The translations under genes and the position numbers were made by a program. DNA of 61,418 nt from Halorientalis sp. (GTDB taxonomy: Archaea; Halobacteriota; Halobacteria; Halobacteriales; Haloarculaceae). Where the stretch lies: assembly GCF_028275115.1 (NCBI RefSeq), contig NZ_JAQCNH010000024.1, positions 1-61,418 of the forward strand, given 5' to 3'. Shown here in pieces: positions 1-10,372 of the stretch. The first letter of the stretch is position 1, and each line of letters opens with the position of its first letter. Below the pieces are notes generated by a model, which worked only from the letters and a program-made list of their open reading frames with translations, searched no databases and had not been told where the DNA came from.

Positions 1-348
1 TTTTATACCATCTGTTGCAGAGACCTGCTCGATTGTATCAAGTCGAATTTGGTCCGGCGATCGGAACCCGCGTGCGAAATTCACTACCCGGAGCACGAGC
101 ATCGATCCACCAACGGCAGCGATGTGGAGGAAGTTACCATCGCGGACCGTGCTGAGTACCCACCAGACGCCGATTGGAAGCGCAAGCGCGTAGGCGACAA
201 GGGCAGTATTAGACCACCACGTTCCGCGCTGGCAATAGTCTCGGTAGAGTGATTTAGCATACCCCAAAAAGGACTCCTCGAAGTACACGTACTCCTCAGT
301 GAACCGTACTGTACCGCGTTTCGTCGGGAACGACTCGATAGAAGGCAT
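1..348 (-). CDS. Haloarchaeal PH-like membrane protein, C-terminus cut by window edge
   Basis: The minus strand is open from an ATG at 348 to the first base, giving 116 codons without a stop, so the gene continues outside the window. The soluble N-terminus (MPSIESF..., TKRGTVRFTEEYVYFEE) is followed by two hydrophobic segments at about residues 54-72 and 80-95, and then a stretch FRSPDQIRLDTIEQV that looks like the start of a small PH-like domain. I recognise this layout from conserved haloarchaeal membrane proteins of unknown function; no role can be assigned. It runs in the same direction as the small zinc-ribbon gene just upstream (start 568). Confidence 0.65.
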   Translation of the reverse strand, partial: MPSIESFPTKRGTVRFTEEYVYFEESFLGYAKSLYRDYCQRGTWWSNTALVAYALALPIGVWWVLSTVRDGNFLHIAAVGGSMLVLRVVNFARGFRSPDQIRLDTIEQVSATDGIK

Positions 349-364
349 ACGTCTTCGCCCCTGA

Positions 365-568
365 CTACTCAGAGAGGTCCGCATAGAGTCGAGTGAGCCC
401 ACACTCCGGACAAAGACAGGCAGAAAGTGGAGTTTGATACCCGACGCCGAGGCGGTCGAGGATACCGCCGTCTCTCTCAGTTTCGATGTACAGGTCACCG
501 ACGCCCTCAGCGGTTACGTTCGTCTGTTCCATCTGGACATCACAATCCGGACAGGGTCGCTCGCGCAT
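365..568 (-). CDS. Small zinc-ribbon protein
   Basis: A 67-residue protein with two knuckles, CPDC near residue 6 and CPEC near residue 53. The cysteine spacing suits a single structural zinc site. It stops 16 bases before the start of the membrane protein at 348 and shares its strand, so the two may be co-transcribed. Between the knuckles lies a polar beta-rich stretch (GVGDLYIETERDGG). Haloarchaea carry many such single-domain zinc ribbons and most lack a known function; I infer metal binding only. Confidence 0.7.
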   Translation of the reverse strand: MRERPCPDCDVQMEQTNVTAEGVGDLYIETERDGGILDRLGVGYQTPLSACLCPECGLTRLYADLSE

Positions 569-719
569 GACTCAGTATCGTGCTTCGCTGGTCATACTCA
601 AAAATACCTGGCCGCTGTTTCATCGGCCGAAGTGCTACTATCGGTGTCTCTCTCCGTTGAATCCACCTTCTGTATTCGCCACACCGTTACTATCACCTGC
701 TGAGGGGTTCGACAAGACC

Positions 720-968
720 GATACTGGAGGAACACGTCGGACAGGACCACTCGGACGGTCGTGGACTGTCGATAGCGGAATCGCCCCATGTCCTCAATGG
801 CGGCCCGGTGGCCCTCGGTCACGACGGTCCCGTTCAGCGGCACGTCGTACGGGCGGCTGTCGGTCACGTTCGACACAGCCGCCGGGGACTGTGTCGGCGT
901 CCCGGTGCCACCGGGCCGCCACATCCCGCCAGGGCCACCATGGTGGCGAGCGAACACAGAGCGACCAC
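720..968 (-). pseudogene. Frameshifted lipoprotein remnant
   Basis: Reading leftward from a GTG at 968, one frame gives a lipoprotein signal peptide ending in a lipobox (VALAGCGG, cysteine codon near 924). That frame soon hits a stop. The neighbouring frame takes over near 905-925 with TGTPTQSPAAVSNVTDSR and ordinary secreted-protein sequence, which runs to about 720 and then loses coherence. The signal peptide and the mature part are therefore in different frames, as expected for a one-base indel in a gene that is also cut at its 3' end. A sequencing error could explain the frame change but not the missing C-terminus. Confidence 0.5.
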
Positions 969-1072
969 GTAACGGTTTAGGTCCGCTCACGGGACAGCAC
1001 CCGTATTGAAACGGGCGGCTTCGGCCCGCTGGTGAAGGGGAGTAAAGTGCCGGCGGCTCCAACTCAGGCACA

Positions 1073-2290
1073 ATGGACATCAAGGATAGCGTTCACGACC
1101 ACGTCGAGGTGCGTGGGGTCGCGATGGACCTGCTCGATACGCCGCCGGTCCAGCGGCTCCGGCAGGTCCGTCAACTCGGCACCGTCACGCTGGTCTATCC
1201 CTCCGCGAACCACACGCGCTTCGAACACAGCCTCGGCGTCTATCACCTCGCTGACGAGGCACTGGCGCAGCTCAACGTCGAGGGCCAGCAGGCAGAGCGG
1301 GTACGCGCCGCCGCCCTGTTGCACGACGTGGGCCACGCACCGTTCAGCCACAACGTCGAGTCGGTCGTCCACCGCCACACCGGAAAGTGGCACGACGACG
1401 TCCACGAACTGCTCGAGTCGGGCGCGGTCGCAGCGGTCCTCGCGGAACACGACCTCGACCCCGACGCCGTGGCCGACCTCGTGGCGGGGGACGGCAAATT
1501 CGGCCAACTCGTCTCGGGCGAACTCGACGTGGACCGGATGGACTATCTCGTCCGCGACGCCCACCACACGGGCGTTCCCTACGGCACCATCGACCACGAG
1601 CGACTGGTTCGGGAACTCTCATTCGTCGACGGCGAACTCGTCCTCGCGGAGGGGAACGTCCAGACCGCCGAGAGCCTGCTGGTCGCCCGTGCGCTGATGA
1701 CGCCGACGGTGTACAGCCACCACACCGCACGGATCGCAAAGTCGATGCTCCGGCGTGGTGCCGAGCGCCTGCTGGACGAGACCGACACGACCGCCGAGGA
1801 GATGCGCCGGATGGACGACCACGACCTGCTCGTCGGCCTGCGTCGGTGTGACGCCACCGCCGAGACCGCTCGCCGACTCACGGAACGCGACCTGCTCAAG
1901 CGGGCGGTCTGGGCGGAGATGGGCGACGTGTCGGCGGACCTGCTCGAACGCTCTCACACGGAGACGGTCGAGGCCGAGCGCGACATCGCCACCGACGCCG
2001 AGGTCGAACCCACGGACGTGATCCTCGACGTGCCCGGCCGTCCCGAAATCGAAGAGACGACAAGCCGCGTCGTCGTCAACGGCGAGGTTCGTCCCCTGGG
2101 CGACCAGTCGACACTCGTCGGTGCGCTCCGCGCGGTCCAGAAAGACCAGTGGCGACTCGGCGTCTACGCCCCCGAGGACGTCACCGAACGCGTAGGCCAC
2201 GCCGCCAGCCGCGTTCTCGGCCTCGATATCGACGGCTCGCTCGTCAGCGACACGCGCCCCGGCGTTCACACCACGCTCGACGACTTTTGA
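1073..2290 (+). CDS. HD-domain phosphohydrolase (dGTPase-like superfamily)
   Basis: A 405-residue protein of the HD superfamily related to the YdhJ/dNTP triphosphohydrolase-like group. Metal-binding residues are visible: H52 in TRFEHSLGVYHL, H84-D85 in LLHDVGHAPFSH, and an Asp in the DVDRMDYLVRDAHH stretch near residue 150-155. The first 25 residues (VHDHVEV...LLDTPPVQRLR) are typical of this group. The C-terminal third is a variable helical and mixed domain. Relatives hydrolyse nucleotides or phosphate esters with bound Mn or Fe; the substrate here is unknown. It stands alone, with a decayed lipoprotein gene on its left and a UspA gene on its right. Confidence 0.9.
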   Translation: MDIKDSVHDHVEVRGVAMDLLDTPPVQRLRQVRQLGTVTLVYPSANHTRFEHSLGVYHLADEALAQLNVEGQQAERVRAAALLHDVGHAPFSHNVESVVHRHTGKWHDDVHELLESGAVAAVLAEHDLDPDAVADLVAGDGKFGQLVSGELDVDRMDYLVRDAHHTGVPYGTIDHERLVRELSFVDGELVLAEGNVQTAESLLVARALMTPTVYSHHTARIAKSMLRRGAERLLDETDTTAEEMRRMDDHDLLVGLRRCDATAETARRLTERDLLKRAVWAEMGDVSADLLERSHTETVEAERDIATDAEVEPTDVILDVPGRPEIEETTSRVVVNGEVRPLGDQSTLVGALRAVQKDQWRLGVYAPEDVTERVGHAASRVLGLDIDGSLVSDTRPGVHTTLDDF

Positions 2291-2408
2291 GCCGAGTTTC
2301 GACAACGTGCGCCGGGCCGTCCTCGAAACAACGGACCGACGAGGTGACCCCGGCCGCTTCTCAGTTGCGGTTAAACCGCCCGACAGCGAAGTTTGTGACT
2401 AGATAACA

Positions 2409-2882
2409 ATGTACAATCGAATTCTCCTCCCGGCGGACGGGTCGGCGGAGATGGAGGACGGTATCGACCACGCGGCGGCGCTGGCGGCCCGGGACGACGC
2501 CCCAATCCACGCGTTGTACGTCGTCGACGCGGGGAGTTTCTCCAGTCTGCCGATGGAGACCGGCTGGGAGGGAGTCTCGGAGTTGCTGTACGAGGAGGGG
2601 GCGGCGGCGTTGGACGGGGTCGAGCGCGTCGTCGGTGACCGTGCTCCGGTCGAACGCAAAGTCACGGAGGGCAAACCGAACACGACTATCGTCGAGCACG
2701 CGTCCGAAGCCGACTGTGACCTGATCGTGATGGGAACACACGGACGGGGTGGCATCGACCGTCTCCTGCTCGGGAGCGTCGCGGAGCGCGTCGTCCGGTG
2801 CTCGACCGTTCCGGTAATAACGCTCCGCATCGAAAGACGACCCACCGCCAAGCGGGAGCGAGAGCCCGAGGTGAACGCCTAA
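2409..2882 (+). CDS. UspA-family universal stress protein
   Basis: A single Usp domain of 157 residues. It begins MYNRILLPADGS and carries the nucleotide-binding signature GTHGRGGIDRLLLGS (G-x2-G-x9-G-S) at about residues 109-123, so it should be an ATP-binding UspA rather than a non-binding type. The charged tail (RRPTAKREREPEVNA) is a haloarchaeal extension. Its last four bases overlap the end of the convergent birA gene. Usp proteins are cytoplasmic and raise stress tolerance by poorly known means. A second copy lies at 10373-10855 and a wreck of a third at 10004-10084. Confidence 0.93.
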   Translation: MYNRILLPADGSAEMEDGIDHAAALAARDDAPIHALYVVDAGSFSSLPMETGWEGVSELLYEEGAAALDGVERVVGDRAPVERKVTEGKPNTTIVEHASEADCDLIVMGTHGRGGIDRLLLGSVAERVVRCSTVPVITLRIERRPTAKREREPEVNA

Positions 2883-3814
2883 GCTGGCCGGAGGTGTTCG
2901 CAGTCGCCCGCGTTTACACGGACGGTCCCGTCGTCGGTTTCGACAACGAGCGTTCCAGGGAACTCGACGTCCACCGCTTCGCCGACGATTTCGCCACCAG
3001 GCGTGTCGACCCGAACTCGTCGGCCCAGCGTGTCCGCTAGGTCCCGCCAGGCCGGCACCACGGCATCCAGCTCCGACCGCAGGTCGTGGAACTCCTCCAG
3101 TACGCGCTGGGTGAACACTCGCCGGTTCACGTCCCCGCCCTCCTCGCGGAGGCTGGTCGCGTCCGCGACGAGGTCGGCGGCGTCGACGTTGGCGTTGATT
3201 CCGATGCCGACGACGATCCACGCGACCCGGTCCGCCTCGCCCTCCATCTCCGTGAGGATGCCTGTGAGTTTCCGCTGGTCTCCGTCGCCGTCCGGGACCA
3301 GCACGTCGTTGGGCCATTTGATCGCCGCGTCGACACCGGCCTCGCGGGCCGCACGGGTGGTCGCCACGGCGGCCGCGAGCGTGAACGCGGGCGCGTCTGC
3401 GGGCGGCACTGTCGGCCGCAGAAGAATCGAGAGCCAGATGCCGCCGGCGGGGGCAGCCCACTCGCGATCCAGTCGCCCGCGACCACCGGTCTGTTCGTCG
3501 GCCAGCACGACCACGTCCTCGCGGCCCTCGGCGGCGAGTTCGCGGGCACGGTCGTTGGTACTCTGAATCGTGTCGTGGTACGCCACGTCGAACGGCGCGT
3601 CGAGCCCGAATGCGACGGCTTCGCCGCCGAAATCGGGGGTCGAGACGAGTTCGTAGCCGTCGCCACCACCGTCGATCGAGAAGCCTGCCTCGCGGAGCGC
3701 CTCGATGTGTTTCCAGACCGCGGCGCGTGACACGTCGAGTCGGTCGGCGAGTGCCGGTCCCGACACTGGCCCGTCGGCGATGGCGTCGAGAACGCGGTGG
3801 CGCGTGTCCTGCAT
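2879..3814 (-). CDS. birA: Biotin--protein ligase with N-terminal HTH (BirA)
   Basis: A 311-residue bifunctional BirA. Residues 1-60 form a winged helix (LADRLDVSRAAVWKHIEAL) that can act as a biotin-operon repressor. The catalytic domain carries the biotinyl-adenylate loop GGRGRLDREW, the KWPNDVLV motif with its catalytic lysine, and a C-terminal SH3-like cap (GRRVRVDTPGGEIVGEAVDV). The enzyme attaches biotin to the carrier lysine of acyl-CoA carboxylase, and the obvious client is PccA only about 600 bp away. It is transcribed divergently from the MaoC gene, with start codons about 100 bp apart. Confidence 0.95.
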   Translation of the reverse strand: MQDTRHRVLDAIADGPVSGPALADRLDVSRAAVWKHIEALREAGFSIDGGGDGYELVSTPDFGGEAVAFGLDAPFDVAYHDTIQSTNDRARELAAEGREDVVVLADEQTGGRGRLDREWAAPAGGIWLSILLRPTVPPADAPAFTLAAAVATTRAAREAGVDAAIKWPNDVLVPDGDGDQRKLTGILTEMEGEADRVAWIVVGIGINANVDAADLVADATSLREEGGDVNRRVFTQRVLEEFHDLRSELDAVVPAWRDLADTLGRRVRVDTPGGEIVGEAVDVEFPGTLVVETDDGTVRVNAGDCEHLRPA

Positions 3815-3885
3815 ACCTGCATCTTCACCCCACGGATAGTAAGTGTTCGGCGAGCGTCGCCATTCGTGTTCGACCGGTCCGGCCG

Positions 3886-3895
3886 GATTTATACG
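3886..3895 (+). promoter_or_regulatory. TATA box for the MaoC gene
   Basis: The sequence gatttatacg, preceded by a GC-rich BRE-like stretch, is centred about 27 nt before the ATG at 3917. This spacing predicts a leaderless transcript, which is common in haloarchaea, and it helps fix the start. Confidence 0.6.
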
Positions 3896-3916
3896 CGCTG
3901 GAGCACAATCCTAGCC

Positions 3917-4357
3917 ATGCGTTACTTCCAGAACCTCTCGGTCGGCGAATCGGACACTTTCGGTGAGCGGGCACTCACCGAGGCGGAAATCGTCGCGTTC
4001 GCAGAACAGTGGGACCCCCAGCGGTTTCACGTCGACGCGGAGGCTGCGGCCGACTCGGTCCACGGCGGCCTCATCGCTAGCGGTCTTCACACGATCGCGG
4101 TCGCCATGCGCCACTGGGTCGACGGCTGGCTATCCGACGTGGCCAACCGTGGTGCCCGCTACATCCAGCGCGTCGAGTTCCACCGGCCGGTCCGACCGGG
4201 GGACACGCTCGTCGTGAAGGGCGAACTGCTCGAGAAGACGGTCCCGGACCACACTGACGACCACGGCTACGCCGACTACAAGCTCTCAGCGCACGTCGAC
4301 GACGAACCCGCAATGACGATGGTGACCGACCTAGTCGTCCGGCAGCGCGGCGACTGA
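3917..4357 (+). CDS. MaoC-family (R)-specific hydratase-like protein
   Basis: A 146-residue hot-dog-fold protein. The hydratase signature is recognisable at about residues 33-43 as WDPQRFHVDA: the catalytic Asp and His of the family D-x-N-P-x-H motif are present, although Asn is replaced. HGGLIASG follows, as in MaoC/NodN dehydratases. The start was chosen at the ATG that follows a well-placed TATA box rather than at far-upstream in-frame ATGs. The family hydrates enoyl-CoAs, including steps of PHA precursor supply and of the methylaspartate cycle. Its position between birA and pccA suggests acyl-CoA metabolism, but the substrate is not determined. Confidence 0.88.
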   Translation: MRYFQNLSVGESDTFGERALTEAEIVAFAEQWDPQRFHVDAEAAADSVHGGLIASGLHTIAVAMRHWVDGWLSDVANRGARYIQRVEFHRPVRPGDTLVVKGELLEKTVPDHTDDHGYADYKLSAHVDDEPAMTMVTDLVVRQRGD

Positions 4358-4367
4358 GGGCAGCCGT

Positions 4368-6221
<1,854 letters not shown>

Positions 6222-6240
6222 ACCATCTGTACCGGAGGTC

Positions 6241-6252
6241 GGCTTATAAAGG
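6241..6252 (-). promoter_or_regulatory. TATA box of pccA
   Basis: On the minus strand cctttataagcc is centred about 26 nt upstream of the pccA ATG at 6221. This predicts leaderless transcription and supports the short start of that gene. Confidence 0.65.
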
Positions 6253-6354
6253 TATGCGCACGCGGCAAAGGAAAACCGGCGTTGGTCGGTCTGTATAAAC
6301 GACCCAACACGCGAGCCCGAAAGCGGTTTCTCGGGGCAGGTGAATCCTGTCGAT

Positions 6355-6704
6355 ATGGAATACGTTATTATCGAGGAACTGTGCACGTTCTCGCACCCCT
6401 TGGACGCGACCGACGGCGCACAAACGCTGGCGGACGCGCCGGGCACGACCGACGTGGCAGTGGACCACATCACGCTGGCCCCGGGCGAGGCCCCCGAGGT
6501 GGCTACCCCACACACCTCGACCAGGAGGGGATTTTTACGTGCTGGAGGGGGCCGTGACGTTCGACACCGACGAGGGGGCACAGGCGGTCGCGGCCGGCGA
6601 GGTGGTCCGCTTCGCTCCCGGTGACTACCACCACGACGAGAACGAGAGCGACGAGACGGTGAGTGTGTATGCCACACTGGTCGTTCGGGTCTCCGGGCGA
6701 CTTT
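6355..6704 (+). pseudogene. Cupin-domain protein broken by several frameshifts
   Basis: A complete single-cupin protein can be read only by changing frame. It starts [21 protein letters not shown] at 6355 and runs to VATPH near 6512, changes to HLDQEGIF (6513-6536), then to [15 protein letters not shown] (6536-6670), and finally to GSPGDF (6687-6704). Together these give the cupin order, with the metal-ligand PHTHxxxxE region, the GxVxF turn, and PGDYHH as motif 2. The two indels near 6512 and 6535 each amount to a one-base loss, the latter in a run of T. A TATA-like tgtataaacg lies upstream. Such cupins bind metals and small ligands. This copy appears inactivated. Confidence 0.7.
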
Positions 6705-6731
6705 TGTTACTCCCGTCGGAACCGTCGTCGC

Positions 6732-6980
6732 GTGACGAACAACTCTGCCGTTCCGCCGGCACGGTCGGTCTCGACGTACGTCGAGGAAGGCGCGCGTATC
6801 GCCGCAATCCTGCTGGTCTGGGGGCTCGTCTCCCTTCTTTTCGCGTTCGGCCTCACCGAACTCGGCGTTTTCGGCCGCGTCTTCTGGGTGCTCGGCGGCG
6901 TCTTCGCGCTCACGGGCCTCCTCAACGCCGTGCTGTATCTCTGTTACCGGACGGTCGACTACGCACAGCGCGGGGGCTGA
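6732..6980 (+). CDS. Small two-helix membrane protein
   Basis: An 82-residue protein starting at a GTG ([14 protein letters not shown]). It has two hydrophobic helices at about residues 21-42 and 48-71, separated by a short loop (TELGVFG). The in-frame ATG at 6663 lies inside the broken cupin gene, so I prefer the GTG. The protein sits between the cupin remnant and the convergent pccX gene, with one base separating the stop codons. Haloarchaea have many small membrane proteins of this kind with no known role. Confidence 0.6.
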   Translation: MTNNSAVPPARSVSTYVEEGARIAAILLVWGLVSLLFAFGLTELGVFGRVFWVLGGVFALTGLLNAVLYLCYRTVDYAQRGG

Positions 6981-6981
6981 T

Positions 6982-7284
6982 TCACATTCGATCCGTGCGA
7001 CCCGCCGCCGTCCAGGGGTCGTCCGGGGCCTCGGTCGGAACGCGGACGGAGCGCCGTCGCTTGCGTGCCACTTTGCTGGCGAACGTCCACTTGCCGTCGG
7101 CCCAGTTTGGACTGCTGTCACCGTCGGCGGCGGCCGCCGCGAGTTCCTGGTCCCGCATGTGCGCGCCGATGGCGGCGGCGACGGCGGCCGCTTCGTCGGC
7201 GTCGGCGTCGTCGGCCAGCGCCGCCTCTACCGCGGCGAGCAGCCTCTTTTTTTCGGCCTGTGCCGGGGCGTTCTCGTCGGCCAT
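6982..7284 (-). CDS. pccX: Acyl-CoA carboxylase small subunit PccX-like
   Basis: A 100-residue acidic protein starting [16 protein letters not shown]. It has an Ala/Asp-rich helix with a run of small residues ([14 protein letters not shown]) and ends in a conserved block [21 protein letters not shown]. The start ATG lies one base past the pccB stop, so translation is tightly coupled. A small third subunit, PccX, is known to be required for the haloarchaeal propionyl-CoA carboxylase of Haloferax mediterranei. Position, size and the W-x-x-A/G-K-W block agree with that assignment, which I infer by context and layout rather than by alignment. Confidence 0.8.
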   Translation of the reverse strand: MADENAPAQAEKKRLLAAVEAALADDADADEAAAVAAAIGAHMRDQELAAAAADGDSSPNWADGKWTFASKVARKRRRSVRVPTEAPDDPWTAAGRTDRM

Positions 7285-7285
7285 C

Positions 7286-8836
7286 TCAGAGCGGGATGTT
7301 GCCATGTTTGCGGTCGGGCGTGTTCTTTCGTTTCCCCCGGATCATCTCCAGGTCGGTGATGAGTCGGGCGCGCGTGTCCTGCGGTTCCAGTACGTCGTCG
7401 ACGAAGCCGCGTTCGGCCGCCGTATACGGATTGGCGAAAGCGTCGCGGTACTCGTCGATGAGCTGCTGCCGGCGGGCCTCTACGTCCGCTGCACTCTCGA
7501 GTTCGTCGTCGTAGAGGACGTTCACCGCACCTTTCGGTCCCATCACGGCGATTTCGGCGGTCGGCCAGGCGTAGTTCATGTCCGCCTCGATGTGCTTCGA
7601 GGCCATCACGTCGTAGGCCCCGCCGTAGGCCTTCCGGGTGATTACCGTCAGCAGGGGTACGGTCGCTTCCGAGTACGCGTAGAGGAGCTTCGCACCGTGT
7701 TTGATGATGCCGTCGTGTTCCTGGTCGGTGCCGGGCATGAACCCGGGGACGTCCACGAACGTGAGGAGTGGGATGTTGAACGCGTCACAGAACCGGACGA
7801 AGCGTGCGCCCTTGACCGAGGCGTCGATATTCAGCGTCCCCGCGTTGACGTGTGGGTTGTTCCCGACGACTCCCACCGAATGCCCGTCCATCCGGGCGAA
7901 CCCGACAGTGAGGTTGCGCGCGAACATCTCGGCCACCTCGAAAAAGGAACCTTCGTCGACGATTCGGGCGACGACGTCGCGCATGTCGTAGGGCTTCTGT
8001 GGCTGGTCTGGGACGATGTCCATCAGATCGTCGGGTTCCCGTTCCGGGTCGTCCCACGGCTCGACACGGGGTGGGTCTTCGACGTTGTTCTGTGGGAGGA
8101 AGGATAGCAGATAGGCGATATCGTCCAGCGCTTCCTCCTCGGCGGCGGCGGTGAACTGTGACACCCCTGACTCCGTGGCGTGGGTCTGTGCCCCGCCGAG
8201 TTCCTCGAAGCCCACTTCCTCACCGGTGACCGTCTCGATCACGTCCGGCCCCGTAATGAACATGTGGCTGGTGTCCTGGACCATCAGGATGAAGTCCGTG
8301 ATGGCCGGTGAGTACACCGCGCCGCCCGCACAGGGACCCATGATCGCCGAAATCTGGGGGACGACACCAGACGCGAGCTGGTTGCGGTGGAAGATGTCGG
8401 CGTACCCGGCCAGCGAGTCGATGCCTTCCTGGATGCGCGCACCGGCCGAGTCGTTGAGGCCGATTATCGGACAGCCGGTCTCGATGGCCTTGTCCATAAT
8501 CTTACACACCTTCTGTGCGAAGGCCTCACCGAGCGAGCCGCCCATCTGGGTAAAGTCGTGAGCGAAGACGAACACCTTGCGGCCGTCGACCTCGCCGTAG
8601 CCGGTGACGACCCCGTCGCCGGGCATCTCCCGCTCGTCCATCTCGAAGTTCGTCGAGCGGTGTTCCCGGAGGGTGTCGACCTCGTTGAACGAGCCCTCGT
8701 CGAGGAAGTGATCGACGCGTTCGCGTGCGGTCATTTTTCCGCGGTCGTGCTGGGCCTCGATGCGGTCTTCCCCACCGCCGAGTTCAGCTTCGCGTTTGCG
8801 TTCACGAAGTTCTTCGACGCGGTCCTCTATCGTCAT
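7286..8836 (-). CDS. pccB: Acetyl/propionyl-CoA carboxylase, carboxyltransferase subunit
   Basis: A 516-residue carboxyltransferase of the PccB/AccD5 type. The crotonase-like N and C halves are both complete: [23 protein letters not shown], the oxyanion-hole glycines in [12 protein letters not shown], and in the second half [11 protein letters not shown] and [11 protein letters not shown]. It moves carboxylate from biotin on PccA to propionyl-CoA or acetyl-CoA. pccX follows one base later. pccA lies about 1 kb away on the same strand but is separated by a broken cupin and a membrane gene on the other strand, so pccBX and pccA have separate promoters. Confidence 0.96.
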   Translation of the reverse strand: MTIEDRVEELRERKREAELGGGEDRIEAQHDRGKMTARERVDHFLDEGSFNEVDTLREHRSTNFEMDEREMPGDGVVTGYGEVDGRKVFVFAHDFTQMGGSLGEAFAQKVCKIMDKAIETGCPIIGLNDSAGARIQEGIDSLAGYADIFHRNQLASGVVPQISAIMGPCAGGAVYSPAITDFILMVQDTSHMFITGPDVIETVTGEEVGFEELGGAQTHATESGVSQFTAAAEEEALDDIAYLLSFLPQNNVEDPPRVEPWDDPEREPDDLMDIVPDQPQKPYDMRDVVARIVDEGSFFEVAEMFARNLTVGFARMDGHSVGVVGNNPHVNAGTLNIDASVKGARFVRFCDAFNIPLLTFVDVPGFMPGTDQEHDGIIKHGAKLLYAYSEATVPLLTVITRKAYGGAYDVMASKHIEADMNYAWPTAEIAVMGPKGAVNVLYDDELESAADVEARRQQLIDEYRDAFANPYTAAERGFVDDVLEPQDTRARLITDLEMIRGKRKNTPDRKHGNIPL

Positions 8837-9023
8837 CGCGTATCACGTCCCCGGTCGTCCATTCTGACAGTGAACACGAAGCGGGGTAAAAAATGTTTTC
8901 CGGAGTAGGGAGGCTCGACTGAGAGGAGAGCCTTCGTGATAGCGAGCGGGGAGTGAAACGACCCGCGAGCAGGGAGGCCGAGCGACAGGAACGCTTAGGC
9001 CGGCGGGTGCCCTGAGCCGAGTT

Positions 9024-9902
9024 ATGACAGGGCAGTTGCGAGCCGGGCAGTTTCGGGCGGTGCTCGACGGCGAGGGAATCGTGGCGTTGCCGGGCGTTCA
9101 CGACGCCCTCTCGGCACGCCTGGCGGAGCGGGCCGGGTTCGAGGCCGTCTTCACCTCGGGGTTCGGCATCGCCGCCTCGACGCTGGGGCTCCCGGACCTC
9201 GGGATGCTGTCGATGGCCGAGAACGTCGACCGGATCGACCGGATCGCCGGCAGCGTCGACGTGCCACTGGTCGCGGACGCGGACACGGGCTACGGGTCGG
9301 CCGTGAACGTCCGGCGAACGGTCGGTGAGTGTCTCGACGCCGGCGTCGCAGGGATCATTCTCGAAGACCAGGCGTGGCCCAAGCGGTGCGGCCACATGGA
9401 CGAGAAACGCGTCGTCCCGGCCGCGGAAGGGGTCCAGCGGATTCGCGCCGCCGCCGACGTTCGCGAGGAGCGCGACGAGGACCTCGTGATCGTCGGCCGC
9501 ACCGACGCTCGCGCGGTCCACGGACTGGACGACGCCATCGAGCGCGGTCGGGCCTACGCCGACGCCGGTGCGGACGTGGTCTTCGTCGAGGCACCCGAAT
9601 CGCGGGCGGAGTTGGAACGCGTGGCCGGTGAAATCGACGCACCCACGTTCGCGAACGTGGTCGACGGCGGGAAGACACCGGAACTCTCGGCGGACGAGCT
9701 GGACGAAATCGGCTTCGACATCGCCGTCTATCCGCTGTCGGCGCTGTTCGCGGCCACACGGGCGATGCAGGACGCCTACGAGACGCTGGCCGAGGCGGGC
9801 ACGACCGAATCCGTCGACGGTGTCTCATTCGAGGCGTTCGAGGAGGTGGTCGACGCCGACGGGTACCGGGAGCTAGAGCGGCGGTACGCGCCCGAAGAGT
9901 GA
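9024..9902 (+). CDS. Isocitrate lyase/PEP mutase family protein, methylisocitrate-lyase-like
   Basis: A 292-residue single-domain TIM barrel. It has the family features VPLVADADTGYGS (metal-binding Asp) and EDQAWPKRCGHM, which contains the KRCGH loop with the catalytic cysteine of isocitrate and 2-methylisocitrate lyases. The phosphonomutase/oxaloacetate-hydrolase branches usually lack that cysteine, so a C-C lyase is likely, with the methyl-branched substrate suggested by the neighbouring propionyl-CoA carboxylase. No citrate synthase or methylcitrate dehydratase is adjacent, so a full methylcitrate cycle cannot be claimed from this window. It is divergent from pccB. Confidence 0.85.
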   Translation: MTGQLRAGQFRAVLDGEGIVALPGVHDALSARLAERAGFEAVFTSGFGIAASTLGLPDLGMLSMAENVDRIDRIAGSVDVPLVADADTGYGSAVNVRRTVGECLDAGVAGIILEDQAWPKRCGHMDEKRVVPAAEGVQRIRAAADVREERDEDLVIVGRTDARAVHGLDDAIERGRAYADAGADVVFVEAPESRAELERVAGEIDAPTFANVVDGGKTPELSADELDEIGFDIAVYPLSALFAATRAMQDAYETLAEAGTTESVDGVSFEAFEEVVDADGYRELERRYAPEE

Positions 9903-10003
9903 GTCACGACTGGCGCCGACGGACGCGCTGTTCCCGAGCGAGGTCCCAACATCCGGGACCCGAACTCTCGAATGAAACCGGTTCGTGGAGAATCCGCTCT
10001 CGT

Positions 10004-10084
10004 ATGTACGAGACGGGACTCGTGCCGACGGACAGGAGCAAAGTCGCCGCGGGCGCGCCGGTGCTGGCCGTGCCGCAGGCCTGA
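10004..10084 (+). pseudogene. UspA remnant with internal deletion
   Basis: A 26-codon ORF reads MYETGLVPTDRSKVAA directly followed by GAPVLAVPQA. The first part is the beta-1/P-loop-like start of a Usp domain (compare MYDDILVPTDGSKTA in the gene at 10373-10855). The second resembles the last strand of such proteins (normally ...PVLVV). About 110-120 residues between them are missing, so this is best read as a Usp gene collapsed by one large internal deletion. Confidence 0.6.
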
Positions 10085-10091
10085 CCCTCTC

Positions 10092-10307
10092 TCACCGAGC
10101 TTCCCGGGCGCGTTCGAGCGACCAGAAGAAGCCGAAGTAGGCGACGATACCGGCGAGCATGAACAGGTAGTAGGCCCACTGTGGGCCGTCGACGACGGTG
10201 AAGAACACCTCGACCAGCGTCACCCACGCCAGAGCGAACAACAGGTCCGAGACCATCCCGGAGCGGTGTTCGCGGACGTGGTCGCGGATGGAATCGACGA
10301 TACTCAC
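10092..10307 (-). CDS. Small two-helix membrane protein
   Basis: A 71-residue protein. An amphipathic charged N-terminus (MSIVDSIRDHVREHRSG) is followed by two hydrophobic helices at about residues 21-38 and 44-63 and a basic end (ERAREAR). It lies downstream of the UspA gene on the same strand (65-bp gap) and may be the last gene of the symporter-UspA unit. No catalytic motif is visible and the function is unknown. Confidence 0.7.
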   Translation of the reverse strand: MSIVDSIRDHVREHRSGMVSDLLFALAWVTLVEVFFTVVDGPQWAYYLFMLAGIVAYFGFFWSLERAREAR

Positions 10308-10372
10308 GACCGGTCACCTCGGAGCGAGGGCGTGTGCAGCTGTGTCATGCTCGGTGGTAAGGGGTGGTGTGG

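Noticed and set aside
598..1083. 161-codon minus-strand ORF taken as one gene
   Set aside because: It has no signal or start context of its own. Only its central part is protein-like and belongs with a lipobox in another frame.
6222..7121. A 300-codon upstream extension of the pccA reading frame
   Set aside because: It is Arg/Pro/Ser-rich noise antisense to other genes. The biotin carboxylase family starts at [14 protein letters not shown], and a TATA box sits 26 nt before that ATG.
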